From NCBI GenBank assembly GCA_031278215.1, contig JAITKV010000048.1, positions 1-64,000 on the forward strand: a stretch of DNA of 64,000 nucleotides. Direction: 5' to 3'. This DNA is from Spirochaetaceae bacterium. Its GTDB lineage: Bacteria > Spirochaetota > Spirochaetia > Treponematales > Breznakiellaceae. How positions within the stretch are numbered: the stretch's first letter is position 1; every line of letters starts with the position of its first letter. This document shows positions 17,001-25,140 of the stretch, piece by piece. Below the pieces are notes generated by a model, which worked only from the letters and a program-made list of their open reading frames with translations, was not told the origin of the DNA and searched no databases. The translations under genes and the position numbers were made by a program.

Positions 17001-17705
17001 CTATTCCGGCATAACGACCTTTACTTTTGCAGGCCGTATAACCCTATCTTTTAAGATATATCCTTTAATGAACTCTTCGGTTACCGCCGGTTCTTGGATC
17101 TCCGCAGACTTTTCCATCATAATGGCTTCGTGGCGGTTTGGATCAAAGCCTTCTCCGGCAGAATCAAAACGCTTAAGGCCCCATTTATTTTCGAGCAGGG
17201 TAACCAGGTTTTTTTCGATCATCCCGATTCCCTCGAGAAGGCCAAGATAACCGGCGGCGATCCGTTCGCCGTCATTCCCGGCCTCTTCCCGCTGAGTTTC
17301 GGCGGCCTTAATGGCCCGCTCAAAGTCGTCGATTACCGAAATTAAATCCAAAAGCAGGCTTTGGTTTGCAAAATCAATGGCATTCTGCTTTTCCTGGTTC
17401 ATCCGCTTGCGAAAATTCTCGAACTCCGCAGCCTTTCGCAGGTACTGATCGGTGGCCGCGGCCAACTTCGCTTTTAGCTCCGCGTTTTCTTCCTCCAGGG
17501 TCCGGGGCCCCCCGCCGGAAGTTTCTTCTCCGGAGCTGTCTTTTGCCGGCCCCTGTGGTCCCAAAGAAGGCTCCGCCCCCTCTTTTCCCTCCGGATCCTG
17601 AAAACCTTGACCGCCTTCCGCCTTTTCTGCGGCAGCTTCGCCGGCTTCGGGTGGATTTTCCGTGGTTTCCAGCTCCTGCTCTTCAATCTTCTGGTGTTTT
17701 GACAT
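17001..17705 (-). CDS. grpE: Nucleotide exchange factor GrpE
   Basis: YLRKAAEFENFRKRMNQEK... and P..HEAIMM motifs; adjacent to dnaK. Confidence 0.93.
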   Translation of the reverse strand: MSKHQKIEEQELETTENPPEAGEAAAEKAEGGQGFQDPEGKEGAEPSLGPQGPAKDSSGEETSGGGPRTLEEENAELKAKLAAATDQYLRKAAEFENFRKRMNQEKQNAIDFANQSLLLDLISVIDDFERAIKAAETQREEAGNDGERIAAGYLGLLEGIGMIEKNLVTLLENKWGLKRFDSAGEGFDPNRHEAIMMEKSAEIQEPAVTEEFIKGYILKDRVIRPAKVKVVMPE

Positions 17706-17949
17706 GGATCTGCTTCTCTCCACCATTGAAAATAACTATTCTTGCCATGCTAGTCAAGTTATTCTTAAACATTTTGCGGATCTTCACGCTGCGAATGCCG
17801 GGCGGCGCCGCTTATCCTTACCGTTTAAAACCGCCGGGCCTGCACAAGCCCGAATTCCGGCTCCAATTATGTGCAAGCCCGGGTCTGCGGCGTATAAAAG
17901 CGCTTTCATGGGGGGCGAAACCGGCGTTTTGCTTAGCCCGCCATAGCCC

Positions 17950-18846
17950 CTAAGAAAAGACCGCGGTGTACTTTCGGACAAAGCCGCAGGGCCGGTAGGT
18001 CATTTTAGCCTGCCGGAGCCCCTCGTTCCCCAGGTCCTGTTCCCTGTTAATATGAATATAGTATTTAGGAAGGGAAGATGCAAAATGTTGATTGACAAAC
18101 TGGTATATGCCCTTAAATTCGTCCAGGGCTTTTTCAAAATGGACGGCAAACATCCGGCCCCGGGCAAGGCGCTCCCCCAAACACCAGGCCGCAGGCTTTC
18201 CTTCTACCCAGTATACTTTACCCTGAAGAAAAAGCCCCCTAAAGTGCTCCAGGGATTCCGAAGCGGCTGCAAAATCGCCGTCAAAACCCTTTTGATCCCG
18301 CCATTCTTCCAGGATCTTCATCGCCACAGGAAACAATTCCGCGCTCAGGGGTTTGGCCTCCCAGGATTTGTAGCTATTCCGGAATTGACTTACCAGGTTC
18401 CTTTTTTTATGGTATTTTTTTCCTGCCAATTCCGCCAGATCGCTGCGCAGGTACAGGTAATCAAAGTTATCCCTGTCTTCGGAAAATTCAATGCCCCACT
18501 CTTCCATGTGGCGCCGGCTGGAAGTAAGAAGGGAATCGGAAATCCCCTTCCAGAAATCATGGGTCCTAAAGAGTTCTTCCAGAACCCCCCTGCCGGGAAC
18601 CGCACAGGGGGTACAGAAAAATTTCCGTTCTTTTTCCCCTTCGAGATGGGCAGGCTGTACTCCCGATAAAATAAAGGTTTTTTCCTGGACCCGGGAAACC
18701 TGATACCGGTACCGTCTTCTAAACAGGAACAGATTCGCAAAGGTATATTCCGATACCCCGTCTGCGGTCATGGGCAGTTGGGGATGCATTTCGGTACGTA
18801 GTTTATAGGTAAGCGGTACGAAGTCAGGAAATTCCGGTATCAGCAT
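17950..18846 (-). CDS. DUF2156 / phosphatidylglycerol lysyltransferase-like domain protein
   Basis: EYTFANLFLFRRRYRYQVSR...KKYHKKRNLVSQFRNSY...INREQDLGNEGLRQAKMTYRP. Confidence 0.75.
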   Translation of the reverse strand: MLIPEFPDFVPLTYKLRTEMHPQLPMTADGVSEYTFANLFLFRRRYRYQVSRVQEKTFILSGVQPAHLEGEKERKFFCTPCAVPGRGVLEELFRTHDFWKGISDSLLTSSRRHMEEWGIEFSEDRDNFDYLYLRSDLAELAGKKYHKKRNLVSQFRNSYKSWEAKPLSAELFPVAMKILEEWRDQKGFDGDFAAASESLEHFRGLFLQGKVYWVEGKPAAWCLGERLARGRMFAVHFEKALDEFKGIYQFVNQHFASSLPKYYIHINREQDLGNEGLRQAKMTYRPCGFVRKYTAVFS

Positions 18847-18894
18847 GTGGTTTTAGTATATTTTAAAACCCCCTTTAGTGCTATAGTTGGAGCC

Positions 18895-20268
18895 ATGAAA
18901 ACCACCGCCGATTCACTGCTTGACCGTTTTCTTCGGTACGTGCGGATATGCACCACCAGCGACAAACATGTGGAGGCAACCCCTTCCAGTCCCGGCCAAT
19001 GGGAACTGGCCCGGCTGTTAGCGGAGGAGTTAGGGGATCTGGGGATTAGCGATGTGGAATTAACCGAACACTGCTACGTGATCGCCCGGCTGCCCGCCAG
19101 TTCCGGGTACGAGTCAACGCCGGCCATTGGTTTTATGGCCCACCTGGATACCGCCCAGGATGCGCCGGGCCGGGATGTAAAACCCGTGGTGGTGGAACGG
19201 TATGACGGGGAAAAGATTGTTCTGGGCGGCGGCGCGGGCGGCGGCGCGGGCGGCGGCGCGGGCGGCGGCGCGGGCGGCGGCGCGAGCGGCGGCGCGGGCT
19301 TCGGTTCAGAACCAGCGCCGTCCGGGGCCCGTTCCCGGCCGCCCCCTGAGCCCCTTATTCTGGACCCGGCGGCGGATCCCGGTCTGGCCGCCCAAAAGGG
19401 AAAGACGATAGTCCATACCGGCGGAACCACCCTGCTGGGGGCCGACGATAAGGCGGGCATTGCGGAGATCATCACCGCCGCCGGGCGCCTTATGGCCCGC
19501 CGGGAACTAAAGCACGGTCCGGTGGTTTTTATCTTTTCTCCCGACGAAGAGACCGGCAAGGGGCTTCCCTTTTTTCCCCAGGAAAAGCTTAAGGACCTTA
19601 GGGCCTGTTACACCATGGACGGCGGCGCCCTGGGAGAAGTAGAATCGGAATGTTTTAACGCGTACATGGCCAGGGTTTATTTTTCCGGCAAGGTGATACA
19701 CCTGGGACAAGCCCGGGGGGAACTTGCCAACGCCTGCCTTATGGCCGCCGCCTTTGCAACGATGCTTCCCCGGTCGGAAAGCCCCGAGGCCACCGACGGC
19801 TATTACGGCTACTACTGCCCCACAGAAATTTCCGGGGGCCTTGAAGCCGCGGAACTGGAACTGTATATCCGGGACTTTGACCTTAACCGGGCCAAAGAGC
19901 GCGTGGCGGCCCTGGAGCTGTTTGCCCGGGCCGTGGAGGCCCAGTTTCCCGGCGGAAGGGTCAGGGTAGAGGCAAAGGCCCAGTACTACAACATGAAGGA
20001 ACAAATAAGCCGCCGCCCGGAGGTCCTTGCCAAACTGGAAGAAGCGGCCCGCCGCCTGGGGATTAGCCTTTTTCGCAAACCTATCCGGGGGGGCACCGAC
20101 GGTTCCCGGCTTACCGAATTGGGGGTCCCCACCCCCAATATCTTTGCGGGGGGCCGGAACTTCCACAGCGTTAAAGAATGGGTTTCGGCGCCGGATATGG
20201 AAGCCGCCTGCGATTTGATAGTAGAACTGGTTACAACATGGGCGCAGTCAGAGAAGTCCAATTGTTGA
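18895..20268 (+). CDS. pepT: Peptidase T with low-complexity insertion
   Basis: PepT motifs GFMAHLDTAQDAPG, GTTLLGADDKAGIAEI, FSPDEETGKG, CYTMDGGALGEVESE, PIRGGTDGSRLTELGVPTPNIFAGGRNFHS. Confidence 0.93.
   Translation: MKTTADSLLDRFLRYVRICTTSDKHVEATPSSPGQWELARLLAEELGDLGISDVELTEHCYVIARLPASSGYESTPAIGFMAHLDTAQDAPGRDVKPVVVERYDGEKIVLGGGAGGGAGGGAGGGAGGGASGGAGFGSEPAPSGARSRPPPEPLILDPAADPGLAAQKGKTIVHTGGTTLLGADDKAGIAEIITAAGRLMARRELKHGPVVFIFSPDEETGKGLPFFPQEKLKDLRACYTMDGGALGEVESECFNAYMARVYFSGKVIHLGQARGELANACLMAAAFATMLPRSESPEATDGYYGYYCPTEISGGLEAAELELYIRDFDLNRAKERVAALELFARAVEAQFPGGRVRVEAKAQYYNMKEQISRRPEVLAKLEEAARRLGISLFRKPIRGGTDGSRLTELGVPTPNIFAGGRNFHSVKEWVSAPDMEAACDLIVELVTTWAQSEKSNC
19225..19296 (+). repeat. 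12-bp tandem repeat (GGCGGCGGCGCG), about 6 units, within pepT
   Basis: Encodes (GGGA)n between KIVL and the conserved TTLLGADDKAG block. Confidence 0.95.
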
Positions 20269-20299
20269 AAAAAGGCAAAAAAATACATATACTGGATAT

Positions 20300-21253
20300 A
20301 TGGACACCCTGACAACCACATTCCCCGAGATCATTAAAGAGGCGGTGGCCCTTTCAAATGCCGCTTCAAAAGTTACCGAGGGTAATGTATATCAAACCGG
20401 GAATAGCCGGATCCGGCCCCTGCTCGATAAAATGGTAGACACCCTGGTCCTTCCCGGTTCGGGGATCGGCGGCATGGAAAATATTCGTAAACTCTACGGG
20501 CTTTTAAAAGAGGGGCATTCCTGTCTTTTACTTTTGGAACATTACAGTAATATGGACCTTTCCCTTTTTGACAGCCTTCTTCGCAAAGAAGAAGGGGGAG
20601 GGCCCATCGCCGACACCCTGGTGGCCATTGCGGGGATGAAGCTTACAGAAGACAGCCCCGTGGTGGCGGCCTTTGCCAGCGCCTATACCAGGCTGGTAAT
20701 CAGCCCCAGCCGTTTGCTCCAAAGCCTGGATCCGGAAAAGGATAAAGAAGAGTTAATTCGCAGCGCCCACATCAACCGGGCCGCGACCCGGGCCCTAATC
20801 CGCATTAAGGAAGGGGAAGGGCTGGTACTGGTTTTTCCTTCCGGCACCCGCTACCGTCCTTGGGATCCGTCCTCTAAACGGGGGGTCCGGGAAATAGATT
20901 CCTACATACGGCTCTTTGAATATATGTGCCCCGTGGCTATCAACGGCGAAGTCCTTCATGTCCGCCAGGGGGATATGATGGAAGATTCCGTAAGCCGGGA
21001 TCTGGTCCGCCTTACCGCGGGTCCCGTCATATCCTGTTCCGCTTTTCGGGAAGATATCCGGATCAAGGCGGAAAAGGCCGGGGTGGAAGATAAAAAGCAG
21101 GCGGTGGTAGACGCCATCATGGATCTGCTGGAAGAAATGCACACCGCCGCGGAGGCCCTACGGCAGGAGCTTTTAAAGGGCGCCCCCGGAAACCCCGCGG
21201 CGAATGAACCTCTCCGCCCCAAGGGGCGGGGTAGTAGACCCCACTGCGACTAA
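20300..21253 (+). CDS. PlsC/PlsB-like acyltransferase
   Basis: H-x4-D motif LLEHYSNMDLSLF and VFPSGTRYRPWDPSSKRGV. Confidence 0.7.
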   Translation: MDTLTTTFPEIIKEAVALSNAASKVTEGNVYQTGNSRIRPLLDKMVDTLVLPGSGIGGMENIRKLYGLLKEGHSCLLLLEHYSNMDLSLFDSLLRKEEGGGPIADTLVAIAGMKLTEDSPVVAAFASAYTRLVISPSRLLQSLDPEKDKEELIRSAHINRAATRALIRIKEGEGLVLVFPSGTRYRPWDPSSKRGVREIDSYIRLFEYMCPVAINGEVLHVRQGDMMEDSVSRDLVRLTAGPVISCSAFREDIRIKAEKAGVEDKKQAVVDAIMDLLEEMHTAAEALRQELLKGAPGNPAANEPLRPKGRGSRPHCD

Positions 21254-21362
21254 ATCAGCGCTTTCGTAGATTCTCCAAAAGACCGCGGCCGCACACTTGC
21301 CGTAAATTGTCCGGGGCGGAGGCGCCGGGCGGCTGTTGTCAGCGGCTGTTATTCGCGGCGCC

Positions 21363-22124
21363 CTAGTTTGAGGAAGCCCCTCCCCACAGTCCCCGTTTTT
21401 CTTTCCGGGCTTCCTGTTCCATGCGGCGAAATTCTTCCATAAAGTGAAAGCTGTACCGGGTATAGGCATGGCCAAAACCCTGCCTGATTATCTGGGCGTT
21501 GTGGCAGCGCCGGTCCTGGGTGTACACGTACGCCAAAAGCCTGCCATACCGGTCCCGAAGCTCCCAGTCAAAGGCCAGGTATACGGTTGTGCCCAAAAGC
21601 CTGGATTTGGTAAAATCGCTGGCTTCCTTTCCAAAGGCTTCCAGACCCCGCCGGGGATGCACCGTTTCCGGGGTATCCACCCCAATAAGCCGTACCGTTT
21701 CAAGGGTCCGCAGTTCTTCCGGCGGACTGGGGATCTGCACCCGGATGGTGTCTCCGTCTATATGCCCCACCACTTCTGCCCGGACCAGGCGGGCAAATTC
21801 CACCCCCTCGCAGTTAATCGGATTTTCCCGGTTAACCCGGTAAATGCCCGGACGGCCCGGGGCCCGGGATATAAGGACCGGAGGATCGCAGATAAGGCAG
21901 GGCTCATACCCGGACTGAACCGCATCCCTTAGGGTAACCGGAACCCGGGATCGTCTAAGGGATGAGCAGTCTTCCCGGTGGTACCGTCTTCCCGAATTGG
22001 TAATATAAACGACAACCGGGTCTTCGCCCCCCGCGGGCAATATTGCCGCGGCGCTAAGCCACAGAAAAAAAAGGTTCCGCCGCCATGCCGCTCCGGAATT
22101 ACCGGCATTACGAAGCAGATGCAT
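21363..22124 (-). CDS. Thermonuclease (SNase)-family secreted nuclease
   Basis: HIDGDTIRVQI...VRLIGVDTPETVHPRRGLEAFGKEAS...DRYGRLLAYVY. Confidence 0.9.
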   Translation of the reverse strand: MHLLRNAGNSGAAWRRNLFFLWLSAAAILPAGGEDPVVVYITNSGRRYHREDCSSLRRSRVPVTLRDAVQSGYEPCLICDPPVLISRAPGRPGIYRVNRENPINCEGVEFARLVRAEVVGHIDGDTIRVQIPSPPEELRTLETVRLIGVDTPETVHPRRGLEAFGKEASDFTKSRLLGTTVYLAFDWELRDRYGRLLAYVYTQDRRCHNAQIIRQGFGHAYTRYSFHFMEEFRRMEQEARKEKRGLWGGASSN

Positions 22125-23566
22125 TACGAAGCAGATGCGGGGGACAGCAAAAAATCCCGCAGCGCGGACAGGTCCGCGGGAATGGTTAAAGCCCGGGCTG
22201 TTCTATCCAGGGCTTTTTGTATTGATCCGGGAACAGGAACGGGTCCCGTTAAGGGTTCCACGGTTTCTGAAAATTTTGCCGGATGGGCGGTGGCCAGCAC
22301 TGCCACAGGACCCACAGGACCCACAGGACCCACAGGGGCCGCAGGGGCCGCGGCAGCCTCCGCGGCGCCCTGCCGCAGTTTCTGTACGGCGGTCCAGGCT
22401 ACGGCGCCATGGGGGTCGAGGTAATACCCATGGTCCTGATAAACCGTTCCGATGGTTCTGCGGGTTTCGTCGTCCGTAACCCAGACGCCGCGGATCATGC
22501 GGCTTAGGTCCCGGTAGGTCCAGTGGGCGCTCATCCGTTCAAAGTTGCTTGGGGCGCCCACATCCATGGCATTGGAAATAGTCGGCCGGGAAAGCCGGGT
22601 TTGGTATTCACCGCTCTCCAAATAATCCGGTACGGTTTTATTGATATTGGTGGCGGCAATAAATCCCGCAATGGGCGCCCCCATGGACATGGCATAGAGC
22701 CCCGCGGTAAGGTTTCCAAAATTCCCGCTGGGAACGCAGAAGATCGCCCCCGCCGCCGTACCGGTTCCACCGCCGGGGCGGAACCGGGGGGGGCCGGAAA
22801 AACCGGCGCCCCGATTCCGGGGGGTGGCTTCGCCATCGCCGTCAATGCGGCCCCCCAGGGCTTTTCCCGCGGCGGCGGCGTAGTACACCGCCTGGGGAAG
22901 AAGCCGGGAAATGTTAATGGAGTTGGCCGAAGACAGGACCAGTTTTTTCCGCAGCGCCGGATCCCCAAAGGCGGCTTTAACCAGGGCCTGGCAATCGTCA
23001 AAGCTGCCCTCTACCGCCAGGGCAGAAATATTGCCCCCCAGACCGGCAATCTGTTTTTCCTGGAGTTCCGATACCCGGCCCTTTGGATACAGGATCGTTA
23101 CAAAAATACCCTCCACCCCAAAAAAGCCGTCCGCCACAGCCCCGCCGGTATCTCCGGAGGTTGCCGTCAGGATCCGCAGGGGCCGGTCCTCGCCCCGGCG
23201 AAGGTAGGAAAAAATCCGGGCCATAAAGCGGGCCCCAAAATCTTTAAAAGCGGCGGTGGGGCCGTGGAAAAGTTCCAGCACCAGGGGCCCTTCAAAAATT
23301 ACCGGGACCAGGGGGGCGGGAAACGAAAAAGCCCCGGCGGATATTTCTTCCAGCACCGAAGGCGGCACGTCGCCCTCCACATAGGGTAGTATGGTTTGGA
23401 AGGCCGTGTCCTGGAAGGACATGGAATCCAGCGAATGTTTTACCGCCTTCCGGTATTCGGGAATTTCTTCGGGTATAAAAAGCCCCCCCTCCGGCGCCAG
23501 GCCGCTTAAGGCGGCCTCTCTAAACGAAACAGGACGGGTTCTATCTCTTGTACTGTAATAATGCAT
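22124..23566 (-). CDS. thrC: Threonine synthase with low-complexity insertions
   Basis: FHGPTAAFKDFGARFMARI (PLP lysine region), TATSGDTGGAVADGF, VPSGNFGNLTAGLYA, SNFERM. Confidence 0.93.
   Translation of the reverse strand: MHYYSTRDRTRPVSFREAALSGLAPEGGLFIPEEIPEYRKAVKHSLDSMSFQDTAFQTILPYVEGDVPPSVLEEISAGAFSFPAPLVPVIFEGPLVLELFHGPTAAFKDFGARFMARIFSYLRRGEDRPLRILTATSGDTGGAVADGFFGVEGIFVTILYPKGRVSELQEKQIAGLGGNISALAVEGSFDDCQALVKAAFGDPALRKKLVLSSANSINISRLLPQAVYYAAAAGKALGGRIDGDGEATPRNRGAGFSGPPRFRPGGGTGTAAGAIFCVPSGNFGNLTAGLYAMSMGAPIAGFIAATNINKTVPDYLESGEYQTRLSRPTISNAMDVGAPSNFERMSAHWTYRDLSRMIRGVWVTDDETRRTIGTVYQDHGYYLDPHGAVAWTAVQKLRQGAAEAAAAPAAPVGPVGPVGPVAVLATAHPAKFSETVEPLTGPVPVPGSIQKALDRTARALTIPADLSALRDFLLSPASAS
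22303..22350 (-). repeat. 9-bp tandem repeat (ACAGGACCC-type) within thrC
   Basis: Encodes AAAPAAPVGPVGPVGPV near the C-terminus. Confidence 0.9.
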
Positions 23567-23611
23567 ACGGGCCTTGCAACAACATTGTCAAACATAGTAT
23601 ACTGTTTATCT

Positions 23612-24007
23612 ATGGTAGAAACAAGCGGGAAAAAAGTAATCCTGGCGGTGGATGATATGGCGGTAAGCCTAACCACGATCCGTACTATTCTTTACCCGGA
23701 ATATGATGTCCGGCTTGCAAAATCCGCTTCCCTGGCGCTGGAAATGCTAAAGCAGATCAGGGTGGATCTTATTCTGCTGGATATTGAGATGCCCGAAATT
23801 TCCGGCCTGGAATTTCTGGGGCTCCTTAAACGAAACCCCGACTTAAAGGACATCCCGGTAATCTTTGTTACCAGCCACGCCAACCCCCAGTTTATCGATC
23901 AAGCCATGGCATTCGAGGCCGAGGGCTATATTGTAAAACCCTTTATCCCCGCGGCCTTAATAAAGCGGGTAAAATCCGTATTAAACGACGAAAAAAACAG
24001 CGCCTAA
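23612..24007 (+). CDS. Single-domain CheY-like response regulator
   Basis: VILAVDDMAVSL...LILLDIEMPEISGLEFL...VIFVTSHA...GYIVKPF. Confidence 0.88.
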   Translation: MVETSGKKVILAVDDMAVSLTTIRTILYPEYDVRLAKSASLALEMLKQIRVDLILLDIEMPEISGLEFLGLLKRNPDLKDIPVIFVTSHANPQFIDQAMAFEAEGYIVKPFIPAALIKRVKSVLNDEKNSA

Positions 24008-24114
24008 GCTTTTTACCCTCTTGAGTCAGCGGGGAACGAAAGAAGCCGCCCTCTTATCCAACAAACAGGGGCCGTTGGAATTCGGGCTTCTGCAAGTCCG
24101 GCAATCTTAAATCG

Positions 24115-25140
24115 TCAGGGGCCGGCAAGCCTGCGTTTGTTCCGGCGGTTTTCTTTTCTGTTTTTTTCTTTGCCGCTCTCTTCCGCGGGGGAAGGATACA
24201 CCCGAACCGGTTCTTTATCCGGAAGCCGGGAGGCAATAAACAGCCAAACCAGGGCCAGCACAATCATGGCAAAACTAAACACCTGTCCGGTAGAAAAATT
24301 AAAGGGCGAGGTAAAAAGCGCGGGGGGAACCTTTGTTTTAACCAGGGTAATCCGGTATCCTAAATCCGCATCCGGTTCCCTAAAGTATTCTATCATGAAG
24401 CGAAAAAATCCGTATCCCGCAAGGTAGATGCCGATAAGAAATCCTTTAAAGGGTTTTTTATTCCGCAAAAACCAGATAATGGCCCACAGGACCAGGCCCT
24501 CAAAGAGGGCTTCGTAAAGCTGCGAAGGATGCCGGGGCAGGTTGACAAAGCCCCCCATGGCCGGAATGTCCATCTCTGCCGCCAGATCCCTAACCCACTG
24601 TTCCCGGACGGAAAGCTCCGCCCCGGGAAAGATCATTCCCAGGGGCCCCGTAGTAACCCGGCCGTACAGTTCGCCGTTAATAAAATTGCCCAGCCTGCCG
24701 GCGGTATAGCCCAGGGGGATGCTGGCGGCGAACATGTCTCCAATTTCCCGGTAGTCAAACCGGCGCCGGGCGGAATAGATCAGAATCGCCAGCATGCCGC
24801 CGATAACCCCGCCATGGTAGCTCATTCCCGAAAGGCCGGTAAACCTGCCGTTCTGGAAGGGCCAAAAGATAAGCCAGGGCTCCCGGGAATAAACGGGGCT
24901 GGTTTCGTACACCAGGGCGGACAAAATTCTGGCCCCCAGTATCAGGGACAGAATACCCCAGAAGAAAAGGCCCGAAAGCTGCTCTTCGGTTATAGGGAAA
25001 TTCCGTTCCCGTACCTGCCGCCGGTAAAGCAGCCAGGCGATGCCAAAAGCCACCAGGTACATAAGCCCATACCAGCGAAATGGAAGCCCCGGGATAATCT
25101 CTGGCTTTAGCCAGGAGGGAAATTGAACTGCCAATATCAT
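24115..25140 (-). CDS. lgt: Prolipoprotein diacylglyceryl transferase Lgt
   Basis: GRLGNFINGELYGR, HPSQLYEALFEGL. Confidence 0.95.
   Translation of the reverse strand: MILAVQFPSWLKPEIIPGLPFRWYGLMYLVAFGIAWLLYRRQVRERNFPITEEQLSGLFFWGILSLILGARILSALVYETSPVYSREPWLIFWPFQNGRFTGLSGMSYHGGVIGGMLAILIYSARRRFDYREIGDMFAASIPLGYTAGRLGNFINGELYGRVTTGPLGMIFPGAELSVREQWVRDLAAEMDIPAMGGFVNLPRHPSQLYEALFEGLVLWAIIWFLRNKKPFKGFLIGIYLAGYGFFRFMIEYFREPDADLGYRITLVKTKVPPALFTSPFNFSTGQVFSFAMIVLALVWLFIASRLPDKEPVRVYPSPAEESGKEKNRKENRRNKRRLAGP

Noticed and set aside
17706-17950. CIRCE operator upstream of grpE
   Set aside because: No TTAGCACTC-N9-GAGTGCTAA-like inverted repeat was found by eye; hrcA is also absent here.
22523-23389. 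288-aa plus-strand ORF antisense to thrC
   Set aside because: Shadow ORF of a well-supported gene.
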